A stretch of DNA of 64,000 nt from Actinoplanes derwentensis (GTDB lineage: Bacteria > Actinomycetota > Actinomycetes > Mycobacteriales > Micromonosporaceae), in NCBI RefSeq assembly GCF_900104725.1, contig NZ_LT629758.1:2170001-2234000 (forward strand), in the 5' to 3' direction. The notes under the pieces are model-generated. The model was not told the DNA's origin and searched no databases. It saw only the letters and a list, made by a program, of their open reading frames with translations. Positions 51,389 through 59,164 of the stretch are shown piece after piece; position 1 is the first letter of the stretch, and each line of letters starts with the position of its first letter. Both the position numbers and the translations under genes were made by a program.

Positions 51389-52134
51389 CACGCCACCCGC
51401 CCCGTCCGCAACGCCGCCGCCACATCCGCACGCCCGAAACCCTCAGCGAACCCGGCAGCCCGCTCCCACGGATACTCCACCTGCCGAAACGACACCTCCC
51501 ACACCCCGGACACATCGTCGACAACCGCAAAACGCGCATGCGGCGAACCTGCCTCCATCCGATGCGGAAACGGCTCGTCATCGTCATAGGCAGGCCACCC
51601 CACACTGCCCGGATTCACCAGCAGCGCCCCACCCGGCAACCGCAACGCCCCCGGCAGATGCGTGTGCCCACAGAGCAACAACGAGAACCCGCCCACCACA
51701 GCGTCACCCAACCGCCGCACCACCTCGTCCAGACTCGCCTCCCGCGCCCCCGCCGCATCCACCGTGTGCATCAGATACTGCAGGTCATCAGTGGGCGAAC
51801 CGTGAAACGCCAGCACCCCCGGCACCGGCGACACGGTGGCCGGCAACGACCGCAGCCACTCCAGATGCCGCTCGGTCAACAACTCCCTGGTCACCCGATC
51901 GGCCATCCCGATCCGATCCGGCCCGAACGTCAGCACCTGCCGCTCATGATTACCCGCCACCGTCGGCAGACCCAACCCGATCAACCGGTCCGCAGTCTCC
52001 GCTGGCTGAACATAACCGGACAACAGATCCCCACAGTTGACCGTCAGATCCACCCGCTCAGCCTCGATCGCCACCACCACGGCATCCAGCGCCGGCAGAT
52101 TCCCATGAACATCAGAGATGACCGCGATTCGCAT
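51388..52134 (-). CDS. Calcineurin-like metallophosphoesterase (YfcE/MJ0936 type)
   Basis: A 248-residue phosphodiesterase. Metal-binding motifs appear in order: AVISDVHGN (DxH), NCGDLLSGYVQP (GDxx), VAGNHERQ (GNHE), LLCGHTHLPGA (GHTH). ATG 52134 starts right at the first strand; the longer frame upstream overlaps a broken gene. It may hydrolyse cyclic nucleotides or other phosphodiesters. Operon with the VOC gene. Confidence 0.92.
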   Translation of the reverse strand: MRIAVISDVHGNLPALDAVVVAIEAERVDLTVNCGDLLSGYVQPAETADRLIGLGLPTVAGNHERQVLTFGPDRIGMADRVTRELLTERHLEWLRSLPATVSPVPGVLAFHGSPTDDLQYLMHTVDAAGAREASLDEVVRRLGDAVVGGFSLLLCGHTHLPGALRLPGGALLVNPGSVGWPAYDDDEPFPHRMEAGSPHARFAVVDDVSGVWEVSFRQVEYPWERAAGFAEGFGRADVAAALRTGRVA

Positions 52135-52154
52135 CGCCCCATCCTGCCCCGTCA

Positions 52155-52660
52155 TCAGCCCCGAACCACGCGGTAGTACCGGACCGCCCAGATCCCCACC
52201 CCACACGTCCACACCAACAACGGCAACAACGCCACCCGCTCCATACCGCCCACCCCACTCAGATGCAGCACCGTCGCCACCACACCGCAACCTGCACATG
52301 CGCGTTCTCATTCACATCAGCCGGAAAAACCCCGGCAACCCCCAACCCCACCACCGCAAACACCGACATCCAGAAGCAGGTACGGTTCCCCGCCCACGTG
52401 AACCGCGTCAACAACAACGCCGCCGCCAGCAACAACAACGCCGTCACCACGAACCCGGCATTCATCACCGCATGCCACGGCGAACACACCTGCCGGCCAC
52501 CCGACACCCCGCAGCTCACCTTGCCCAGATCACTGACGTTGTTGAGCGCCCAACTGAACCCCGGATCCCGCCACACCGACCCGACCACCACATTGAGAAC
52601 CAGAAACAGGGGAGTAGCCACAACCCAGCACCACGCACCCACCCGAACGCGAAAGGACAT
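52155..52660 (-). pseudogene. DUF998 membrane protein with internal deletion and frameshift
   Basis: The start (MSFRVRVGAWCWVVATPLFL) to FPADVNENAHVQ follows the DUF998 family, with the typical DPGFSWALNNVSDLG and CSPWHAVMNAGF segments. After about residue 123 the frame stops at 52259, while another frame supplies the family's last helix, HLSGVGGMERVALLPLLVW, ending at 52155. About 50 residues that should join them (two helices) are missing, so this is a deletion plus frameshift, not a sequencing slip. The protein is very unlikely to work. Confidence 0.7.
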
Positions 52661-52809
52661 GCCCCGAGTACACCCGCGCCGCCTTCAACGGGCACTACAA
52701 CTGGACCCCGAAACCCGGGTATGACCAGCCCTACCAGAGACGTCCATTATCCCACGACCACAAAATTCAACTACAGCTGGTAGTCGATTCCGATCGATCC
52801 GGTGACAGC

Positions 52810-52815
52810 TACGGT
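52810..52815 (+). promoter_or_regulatory. Leaderless -10 box of the alpha/beta hydrolase gene
   Basis: TACGGT ends 7 nt before ATG 52822. The 150 bp before it hold a protein-like reading without start (RAAFNGHYNWTPKPGYDQPY), perhaps a remnant. Confidence 0.4.
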
Positions 52816-52821
52816 GCCCGC

Positions 52822-53720
52822 ATGCTCACCAGATTCGTTCACTCCGGACCGGTCCGGCTATGGACACAACACCTCGGCCACCCCACCGACCCCACCATCT
52901 TGCTGGTCATGGGCACCGCCACCCAGGGAATCGGCTGGCCCGACGAACTGATGCGGACACTCGCCGACAACGGCCGCCACGTGATCCGATTCGACCACCG
53001 CGACACCGGCCGATCCGACACCGTCGACTTCACCACCCACCCGTACACACTCGCCGACATGGCCGCCGACACCACCGCCGTACTCGACGGCCACGCCATC
53101 CCGGCCGCCCACATCGCCGGAATCTCACTGGGCGCCACCATCGGACAATGGCTCGCCGTGCACCACGCAGCCCGCGTCCACACCCTGACCACCATCGCGG
53201 CGTCGCCCATGGGCAACAACCCCGGACCGGCATGGACCCGAGCCCTCACCGGCCAGCCAGCCGCACCCGACGAACTCCCACCCCCGACCGCCCGGTTCCT
53301 CAACCACCTGACGGCCTCAGCACAGACCCCCCGCACCACCCACCAGCAGCGCATCGACGCCGACGTCCAAACCTGGCGAGTACTCAACGGCGACACCCTG
53401 CCCTTCGACGAACCAGCCGCCCGCCAGTTCGTCGAACACTCCTACACCCGAGCCACCGACCTCACCGCCGCCACCAACCACGACCGCGCCGGCCGACACT
53501 GGGACGACAACCGCCGAGCCCCTCTATCCGCCATCACCGCACCGACGCTGGTCCTGCACGGCAGCGCCGACCCACTGTTCCCCCAGCACACGGCGAAGCC
53601 CTGGCAGCACAGATCCCGGCAGCCCGACTGACGATCGTGCCCGGCATGGGCCACCACCCGTTCTTCACCCCAGGACTCACCGAACAGATCGCCGACGCGA
53701 TCATCCGCCACACGACCTGA
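52822..53720 (+). pseudogene. Alpha/beta hydrolase frameshifted at a C-run near the end
   Basis: Frame one gives an esterase-type hydrolase: ILLVMGTATQGIGWP, FDHRDTGRSD, the nucleophile Ser in AGISLGATIGQW, and the Asp in LHGSADPLFP. At the CCCCC run (53580-53584) that frame turns into HTAKPWQHRSRQPD and stops at 53631. Adding one C continues the family sequence HGEALAAQIPAARLTIVPG with the catalytic His in GMGHHPFFTPG and ends at 53720. As read, the protein lacks its His and is probably inactive. A homopolymer sequencing error is possible. Confidence 0.7.
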
Positions 53721-53727
53721 CCGCCTA

Positions 53728-54081
53728 CTACACCGGCATCCCCGCCGCCTGGGCCCGCGCCGACTCCGCCAACCGATCGTCCAGCGCCGGCAACTCGCGA
53801 CCGGCACGCCACACCATCACGACCGCAGTCGCCAGCCACCCCTCCAAGAGCGACCGAAACACCGGATGCCCCGACGACCGGTACTCCCGCACCAGCGCCT
53901 CCACGAACACCACGAACACGTCCACGTCGATCACACACTCGTCGGACACCATCGCACCGACCCCCGACGGCAAGGACACCAAACCCCCCACCGCCTCCGT
54001 CGTACGCATGAACAAGCCAGCCACCCGATTCGCCGGATTCCACAGCGTCACCCCAGCAGCGTCCTCGAAGAACTGACTCAC
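53728..54081 (-). CDS. DUF6086 family protein
   Basis: A 117-residue protein: VSQFFEDAAGVTLWNPANRV, AGLFMRTTEAVGGL, MVSDECVIDVDVFVVFVEAL and GHPVFRSLLEGWLATAVVMV. I recognise this as the DUF6086 type found in Streptomyces and relatives, with no known activity. Start is uncertain between GTG 54081 and GTG 54093 (GAGGGG upstream). The coding strand is G-rich. Confidence 0.75.
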   Translation of the reverse strand: MSQFFEDAAGVTLWNPANRVAGLFMRTTEAVGGLVSLPSGVGAMVSDECVIDVDVFVVFVEALVREYRSSGHPVFRSLLEGWLATAVVMVWRAGRELPALDDRLAESARAQAAGMPV

Positions 54082-54250
54082 CCCACCACCCACCCCTCAG
54101 CCACCATACTCATCTGCACGTCGAACACCGGCTTCGCCGCCACCCCAGCTCCCGAAGAACCGGCCAGCCCAGGCGCTACGGCCACCGTCCACCTTCTCAG
54201 GCGGCATGGGGGAGTGGAGCAGACGCAGCAGCTCAGGCCTAGGCTCAACC

Positions 54251-54799
54251 ATGCTCACCCTGACCAGCCCGACGACAGCCCTGCACACCCAATGGCTGGC
54301 CGCCCGCGACGACTGGGGTCGAGGCGTCCACCAGCCCGGCAGCGGCCTACGGCCCGGTGACGACATCGACTCACCGGCCGGCTTCGCCGACTGGGTGGCA
54401 CGCCTGCACCGAGAAGGCGACGAGAACCTGCCACCCGCGACAGGTTTGGTGCACGCCGGCTACTGGTGGATCACCGACCAGGGCGGCGCCGTCCTCGGCA
54501 CGATCTCCTTGCGGTACGCCCTCACCGACTTCCTCCTGCAGGCAGCCGGCCACATCGGCTACGGCATCCGCCCCTCAGCCCGAGGTCACGGCATAGCCGG
54601 CTGGGCACTCACCGAGACCCTGAAGATCGCCCGGCAACGAGCCCTCACCCCGATCCTGATCACTTGCGACCAGGGCAACGCCGCATCCGCACGGGTGATC
54701 GAAAAGCACGGCGGAACCCTGGAGGACGTCCGAGACACCTCCGTCGGCCTCAAACGCCGGTACTGGATCACCCTGAGCCCAGGGGAGTGGCAACCATGA
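54251..54799 (+). CDS. GNAT-family N-acetyltransferase
   Basis: A 182-residue acetyltransferase: GYWWITDQGGAVLGTISLRY (central strands), HIGYGIRPSARGHGIAGWAL (acetyl-CoA loop R-G-x-G-x-A), ILITCDQGNAASARVIEKHG (C-terminal motif). It resembles the YjdJ/ElaA-like GNATs acting on small amines. ATG 54251 lies 5 nt after TAGGCT, nearly leaderless. A 9-codon frame with AGGAGG follows its stop. Confidence 0.88.
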   Translation: MLTLTSPTTALHTQWLAARDDWGRGVHQPGSGLRPGDDIDSPAGFADWVARLHREGDENLPPATGLVHAGYWWITDQGGAVLGTISLRYALTDFLLQAAGHIGYGIRPSARGHGIAGWALTETLKIARQRALTPILITCDQGNAASARVIEKHGGTLEDVRDTSVGLKRRYWITLSPGEWQP

Positions 54800-54844
54800 T
54801 CAACATTCTTCAGGAGGAAACGTGAGCCCCGGTAGCATGTGTCG

Positions 54845-55306
54845 ATGTCTCCCGGTTCTCAAAACGCGTGGGCTGTCTATCCCGGTACGTTCGACCCCTT
54901 CACGGTTGGTCATCGAGATCTTGTCGACAGAGCGCGCCGCTTGTTCGAACACGTGACGGTTCTGGTAGCGGTCAACGGTGAGAAACAGCCCGCCAAGGCC
55001 GGTGCGGAACGCGCTCTGGACATCCGTACCAGCCTCCCAGCGCACTGGGAGAACGTGACAGTCGCAGCCTGGAACGGACTGACGGTGGCCTACTGCCAGC
55101 AACATGGAGCCGGAGTGATCATCCGCGGCGTGCGGAACGCCACCGACGCAGCGCACGAGTACCAGCTGGCGGCCATGAACGAGGCGCTCGGCGTCTCGAC
55201 CCTCTTCATGCCGACCCGGCCGGAACTGGCGATGATCTCTTCCACCGTGGTCCGCGCGACTGCGGCTCAACCCGCGCGAGCGCCACGATATTTTCCAGGT
55301 CGATAA
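54845..55306 (+). CDS. coaD: Phosphopantetheine adenylyltransferase CoaD, divergent copy
   Basis: A 153-residue nucleotidyltransferase making dephospho-CoA from phosphopantetheine and ATP. YPGTFDPFTVGHRDLVDRA holds the TxGH motif, VAVNGEKQP the conserved Lys, IIRGVRNATDAAHEYQLAAM the Arg/Asp/Glu region, and MISSTVVRA the ISS motif. After ISSTVVR the chain ends in an unusual basic tail (PARAPRYFPGR) instead of the usual C-terminal helix. Composition is less GC-rich than the neighbours. ATG 54845 is chosen because TAGCAT ends 7 nt upstream. The dif-like sequence covers its last codons. It may be a second copy of coaD. Confidence 0.85.
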   Translation: MSPGSQNAWAVYPGTFDPFTVGHRDLVDRARRLFEHVTVLVAVNGEKQPAKAGAERALDIRTSLPAHWENVTVAAWNGLTVAYCQQHGAGVIIRGVRNATDAAHEYQLAAMNEALGVSTLFMPTRPELAMISSTVVRATAAQPARAPRYFPGR

Positions 55307-55323
55307 TCTATATTATGTCAACT
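55296..55323 (+). other. dif-like chromosome dimer resolution site
   Basis: 28 bp with the exact Xer layout: 11-bp arm CAGGTCGATAA, 6-bp centre TCTATA, 11-bp arm TTATGTCAACT. The inner parts (GATAA and TTATGT) match the Escherichia coli dif arms (CATAA and TTATGTTAAAT), and the AT-rich patch stands out from the GC-rich surroundings. It lies between the convergent coaD and DinB genes. Expected function: XerC/XerD recombination at the replication terminus. Confidence 0.75.
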
Positions 55324-55964
55324 TAGCTCTGGAAGGGGTCCGGGACGCCCTCCCCGAGAAGTCCCCGCTGTCCCTTCTGGCCGGCATGGCCCGAATCTCC
55401 AGCCGCTACCTGCGCGGCCAGTTCGATCTTCGCCCGGTGGGCCTCGCGGGCCACCGGGTCGAACTCTTGCTCGTGGTCAGCCCTCAGCCCGGTCCGGCCG
55501 TCGAGCTGCTCACGCAGGATGTCAGCGTGGCCGGCATGCCGGGTAGTCTCCTGAAGGACGTGGATCATGACGCCGAACAGCGTGACGTCGGGCTGTGGCC
55601 ACCACGGCACCTGGCCAGGCGCCTCGATGGGAAGCTCTCCGATCGTTGCGTCCGCATGCTTCCAGGCGCGCTGATAGAAGCCGATGATCTGTTCGTGGGT
55701 CTCGTCCGGGGCCACCCACAGGTCGCTACCGTCCGCGTCCTGCCATCGCCCCAGCGGCTCCGGGAACGGGCGACCGAAGATCTCCCCGAAATACCAGGCC
55801 TCCAAGGTCGCCATATGCTTCACCAGGCCGAGGAGATTGGTCCCCGTAGCCGTCAAGGGGCGCCGAATGTGGTATTCGGACAGAGCGTCGAGCTTCCAGA
55901 CCAGCGTCTCACGGACCGCCTTGAGCCGGCCGTGCAGGAAGTCCTTCGCGACATCATCAATCAT
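55323..55964 (-). CDS. DinB-like (DUF664) four-helix protein
   Basis: A 213-residue protein of the DinB/DUF664 superfamily: RLKAVRETLVWKLDALSEYH, GTNLLGLVKHMATLEAWYFG with one metal-type His, and GVMIHVLQETTRHAGHADIL with the His pair. These are metal-binding, thiol-dependent enzymes or stress proteins. ATG 55964 is used since the longer frame is a shadow. The C-terminal 40 residues (AAQVAAGDSGHAGQKGQRGL) are low complexity. Confidence 0.88.
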   Translation of the reverse strand: MIDDVAKDFLHGRLKAVRETLVWKLDALSEYHIRRPLTATGTNLLGLVKHMATLEAWYFGEIFGRPFPEPLGRWQDADGSDLWVAPDETHEQIIGFYQRAWKHADATIGELPIEAPGQVPWWPQPDVTLFGVMIHVLQETTRHAGHADILREQLDGRTGLRADHEQEFDPVAREAHRAKIELAAQVAAGDSGHAGQKGQRGLLGEGVPDPFQS

Positions 55965-56273
55965 GGCGACGAGCCTGCCACGCGGCGGCAACGCAGCGAG
56001 CCCGGCGCCGCCAGCCGGACGACGCTGAAGGCACCGAAACGCGAGCCGCCGACGATGAAGAAATGGTCGGCCGGGCTCCCCGGACCCCGAAATACCCGGC
56101 AAGAAGCAGCCCCGCTTCCCCAGAACCATCGACAGGGGGTTTCGAGAGTTCCCCGATACCGCAAAGAGCCGCTCGAACCTCGCCGCTCCCGGCATCAGAA
56201 AAGCCGCGAAAGCTCGCATAAAGCATCACCATGCGCGATAGATCATGGTTCGGAACAGCGCAAACACTGATAA
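55965..56273. other. Gap between DinB gene and recombinase, no gene seen
   Basis: 309 bp of mixed composition. Minus-strand frames exist but are Arg/Ser/Gly-rich shadows. I see no repeat, RNA or family match. It separates the dif-like site and the recombinase operator. Confidence 0.4.
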
Positions 56274-56301
56274 TTGCTGCATAATATGGCTTATGCAGCA
56301 T
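56274..56301. promoter_or_regulatory. dif-shaped inverted repeat containing the recombinase start codon
   Basis: Arms TTGCTGCATAA (56274-56284) and TTATGCAGCAT (56291-56301) flank a 6-bp centre TATGGC; GCTGCATAA/TTATGCAGC are perfect inverted repeats. The 11-6-11 layout is that of Xer recombination sites. The ATG of the recombinase (56293) lies within the right arm, so it may be a recombination site, an autoregulatory site, or both. Confidence 0.55.
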
Positions 56302-57240
56302 GTGTCAATCGCTGAGTTGATCGACGAGTTCCTGGCGGCTCGGGCCACCCGTAAACCCTCGGTGCACACGCTCGACGCGTACCGCCGCGATCTCCGCCTG
56401 GTGCTGGCGCAACTGGAACCCGCGCCGCTCACCGTGAGTGACCTCTCCCCTCGCGTATTGCGGTCCGCGTTTGCGCGGTTCGCCGGCCCTCGCTCCCCCG
56501 CGAGCGTGTCGCGGGCCTGGTCGTCGTGGAACGCGTTCTTCACGTTTCTCGTCACCGAACAGGTGATTCCGGGTAATCCGATGTCGGCGGTGGACAAGCC
56601 GAAGCCGACGGTGCTGATTCCGAAGCCGCTGCGGGGTGAGGACACGCCCGAGGAGCTGTTACGGGCGGTGAGCCGTGTGGACGAGACGCAGCGTGATCCC
56701 TGGCCGGAGCGGGATGTGGCGGTGCTGGCGCTGGCGTTGTGTGCGGGGTTGCGGTTGTCGGAGATGCTGGCGCTGCGGGTGGGGTCGATCAGCGGGCGGC
56801 CGGGTGAGCGGCGGGTGGAGGTGGCCGGTAAGGGTGGGCGGCCGCGGATGGTGCCGATCGAGAGCGGTCTGGATGCGGCGGTGGTGCGGTATGTGGAGTC
56901 GCGGCGGTCGCGGTTCGGGCGGGTGAGGGCGACCGCTCCCCTGCTGGTGGATCGGCAGGGTGAGGCGTTGCGGCGGGGTGGTCTGCAGTATCTGGTGAGT
57001 TCGTGTTTCCGGCGTGCGGGTGTGGGCGATCGGGTGCCGCGGGGTGCCCAGTTGCACGCTTTGCGGCATACGTTCGCGACGCGGCTGGCGGAGGACGGGG
57101 CGAACGCGTCGGAGATCATGCGGTTGCTGGGGCACGCGTCGCTGGCGACGTCGCAGTCGTACATCGAGGTGACGGCGGAGCAGCAGCGCGCGGCGGTTCA
57201 GGCTAATCGGACGAATCGGGTGCTGAGCGAGCTGGGGTGA
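56293..57240 (+). CDS. Tyrosine recombinase (XerC/XerD-like) next to the dif-like site
   Basis: A 315-residue recombinase. Core-binding domain: IAELIDEFLAARATRKPSVH and LDAYRRDLRLVLAQLEPAP. Catalytic residues: Arg in GLRLSEMLALR, Lys in VAGKGGRPRMVP, HxxR in LHALRHTFATRL, His in LLGHASLATSQ, and Tyr in SYIEVTAEQQR. ATG 56293 fits AT-rich promoter-like DNA just upstream. The first third has balanced codons, but from about 56640 codons are strongly G-rich. It could resolve dimers at its neighbouring site or mobilise an element. Confidence 0.92.
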   Translation: MQHVSIAELIDEFLAARATRKPSVHTLDAYRRDLRLVLAQLEPAPLTVSDLSPRVLRSAFARFAGPRSPASVSRAWSSWNAFFTFLVTEQVIPGNPMSAVDKPKPTVLIPKPLRGEDTPEELLRAVSRVDETQRDPWPERDVAVLALALCAGLRLSEMLALRVGSISGRPGERRVEVAGKGGRPRMVPIESGLDAAVVRYVESRRSRFGRVRATAPLLVDRQGEALRRGGLQYLVSSCFRRAGVGDRVPRGAQLHALRHTFATRLAEDGANASEIMRLLGHASLATSQSYIEVTAEQQRAAVQANRTNRVLSELG

Positions 57241-57265
57241 CGGCTGGTCTGGCATGCTCCGGGGC

Positions 57266-57412
57266 ATGACTGAGGAAACCTTCAGCCGGCGGACCTTGTT
57301 CGGCCGGGTTCTGCTGGTGGCCGGTGGGGCCGCGACGTTGCTGACCTTGACGGGTTGTCCGGGCGGCGACAACGGGGACGACGACGATGATGAAGACGAA
57401 GAAGACGACTGA
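57266..57412 (+). CDS. 48-residue Tat-type lipoprotein with a polyacidic tail
   Basis: A small frame between the recombinase and the next membrane gene. It begins MTEETFSRRTLFGRVLLVAG: the twin Arg SRRTLF suggests a Tat signal, followed by a hydrophobic stretch and the lipobox LTLTGC. The mature part would be only about 22 residues, GGDNGDDDDDEDEEDD-like, almost all Asp and Glu, anchored to the membrane by a lipid on the Cys. Such a brush of negative charge could bind metal ions. CATGCT lies 7 nt before the ATG. No family known. Confidence 0.6.
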   Translation: MTEETFSRRTLFGRVLLVAGGAATLLTLTGCPGGDNGDDDDDEDEEDD

Positions 57413-57571
57413 TTTCGTACGGGGTTGACATAGCTTCTCGTCTCGACCCCGCGAGGCTTCCGTCCGGTCCGGACCGCTGCGCGGCCGCCGGGCGGAAGCG
57501 ATACTTCCGGACCGCGATCGTCGACTTCGGTAGCTAGTGCTCCCCCACCCGCGCCGGGCAGGGTTACCGGC

Positions 57572-58549
57572 ATGCGGGTACTGGCGTTGTGGCTGTTGGC
57601 GACATGGTGCGCCGAGTGTGTGTGGGGCGGGTTCACGCTCGCGGACTATCCGGTGGTGGTGCTGTTCCTGGGTCCGCTCTACGGTGGTGCCGCGGTGCTG
57701 ATCCGTGAGGTGGTGCGCCGTCGTGGCGGTGGCTGGCCGTCGATGGTGCTGTTGGCGGCGGTGTTCGGTCTGGTGCAGGCGGGCCTGGTGGATCAGTCGC
57801 TGTTCGACCGTGCGGCTCTGGAGGGGACGGAGTTCGCCGCCCAGGGTGAGGTGGCCGCCGCGACTCTGGTTCCGGGGCTGGAGTTCAATGCCGGTCAGTT
57901 GTTTGAGTTCGTCGGCAATCACGTGTGGTTGAGCATCTGCGCCCCGATCGCCGTGGTGGAGGCGTGCGCACGTCCCGGCGTCCGGCACGGCCCGTGGTTG
58001 TCCACTCGCACGATCACGGTGACGTCGGTGCTGTTCGTGGCAGCCGTCTTGGTGAACTGGTCCGATTCGGGTCATGTCCTCTCCCCCGCTCAGGTCCTGT
58101 TCGTGGTGGTGACCGCGGCGGCGCTGGTGACGGCCGCGTTGTGGTGGCGTGCCTCTCCCCCGCGACAGGGCCCGTTGTCCGGCCCGGGTCCACTGGTGCT
58201 GGGCGGTGTCGTACTGGCGGCGCATCTGGGGTCTTGGTTTTATGGCACCGGCTGGCTGGCTCTGGGTTTGCGGGTGGTGACGCTGGCCGTGGTGGTGGCG
58301 GTGGTCGTGCGCTGGTCCAGGTCGGCGGCCGACGTGCTGGCCGTGTGGGGTGCGGGTCTGGTCGTGGCAGCGGCCGGCGCGTTCCTGTCTCCGCCGTACG
58401 CGGCTGCGGCCCCGTGGTTGATGCTGGTCAGCGACGTGTTCGGCGCGTTGTTCGTGGTGTCGTTGCTGGTGTTGGCGTTTTGCCGGTCGGGTGGCCGGGG
58501 CCCGGATGCGAGGCTTCTCTCGCGCCCGGCGCCGGGCGCTTCGTCATGA
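57572..58549 (+). CDS. Polytopic membrane protein of unknown function
   Basis: A 325-residue protein with about eight to nine hydrophobic helices, rich in Val, Ala, Leu and Trp; codons are strongly G-rich. Segments such as YPVVVLFLGPLYGGAAVLIR and the polar GQLFEFVGNHVWLSICAPIA between helices lack any motif I know. CAGGGT lies 7 nt before ATG 57572. A GC-palindrome (58522-58539) at the end may act in termination. Confidence 0.75.
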   Translation: MRVLALWLLATWCAECVWGGFTLADYPVVVLFLGPLYGGAAVLIREVVRRRGGGWPSMVLLAAVFGLVQAGLVDQSLFDRAALEGTEFAAQGEVAAATLVPGLEFNAGQLFEFVGNHVWLSICAPIAVVEACARPGVRHGPWLSTRTITVTSVLFVAAVLVNWSDSGHVLSPAQVLFVVVTAAALVTAALWWRASPPRQGPLSGPGPLVLGGVVLAAHLGSWFYGTGWLALGLRVVTLAVVVAVVVRWSRSAADVLAVWGAGLVVAAAGAFLSPPYAAAAPWLMLVSDVFGALFVVSLLVLAFCRSGGRGPDARLLSRPAPGASS

Positions 58550-58802
58550 TCGGTGTGCTTGTTCTGTTGAACGGCGTCCGGGTAAGCCTGGGCCTTCTCG
58601 TGCCGGGCGTTCGCCGGGCAGGGGCCCGGCGTGCATTTCCAGGACCAGGCCGTGCGCGCCGAGGTGGTCGGCGAACGCACCGAGAAGCGCTGCACCCGCC
58701 GTTCCATCCGCAGAAGCACGGCGGATCGGCCGTTTCTCCGCACCAGGCAGCAGCCACGCATTGTGCGCCCGCGGGACACCCGCGGCGTGGCGGTCCTGCC
58801 GG
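58550..58802. other. Gap with no convincing gene
   Basis: 253 bp between convergent membrane-protein genes. A minus-strand reading FADHLGAHGLVLEMHAGPLP without start looks protein-like and may be a gene remnant. No hairpin beyond a short GCCGGGC/GCCCGGC pair near 58614. Confidence 0.3.
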
Positions 58803-59159
58803 CTATCCGCGGAAGAAGACGAACTGCTGGGGGTTCAGCGGCATCACGGAAGCCTGTGCCTGCATCGTGACGAAACTGAGGCCGAGGAAGACAGCGATCG
58901 CGGCGACGATGGTGAGCAGGCGGGCGCGGGTTCGAAACGATCGCACGAGGATTCCTCGGGGTTCGGTGATGTGCTGACCGAGGTAGTACGGAAGTGCATC
59001 CACTATGGATGAACGGGCTTCCGGGAATTCTCGCGACGCCCGATCCGGTAGATCCGGTACGAACGCGATGTGCCGTCCGGTGTCCGGCCACATGCTGGTG
59101 CTGTTGTCGCACAGCGGGGTGACCAGTTGGTCGGTGTCGAAGCCGATAGGCGCTCTCAC
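58803..59159 (-). CDS. Small protein with a single C-terminal membrane helix
   Basis: A 118-residue protein: a soluble N-terminal part (APIGFDTDQLVTPLCDNSTS, then HIAFVPDLPDRASREFPEAR) and a membrane helix near the end (LLTIVAAIAVFLGLSFVTMQ). GTG 59159 lies 6 bp after the phosphotransferase stop, on the same strand; a longer frame would enter that gene. Unknown family. Confidence 0.55.
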   Translation of the reverse strand: MRAPIGFDTDQLVTPLCDNSTSMWPDTGRHIAFVPDLPDRASREFPEARSSIVDALPYYLGQHITEPRGILVRSFRTRARLLTIVAAIAVFLGLSFVTMQAQASVMPLNPQQFVFFRG

Positions 59160-59164
59160 CAGGG

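Noticed and set aside
56659..58225. Minus-strand frames rich in His, Arg and Gln opposite the recombinase and membrane protein
   Set aside because: Typical antisense reading of G-rich codons; no domain or start signal.
58428..58757. Arg/Pro-rich minus-strand frame with a Cys cluster
   Set aside because: Mostly shadow of the membrane protein end; basic low-complexity sequence without family.
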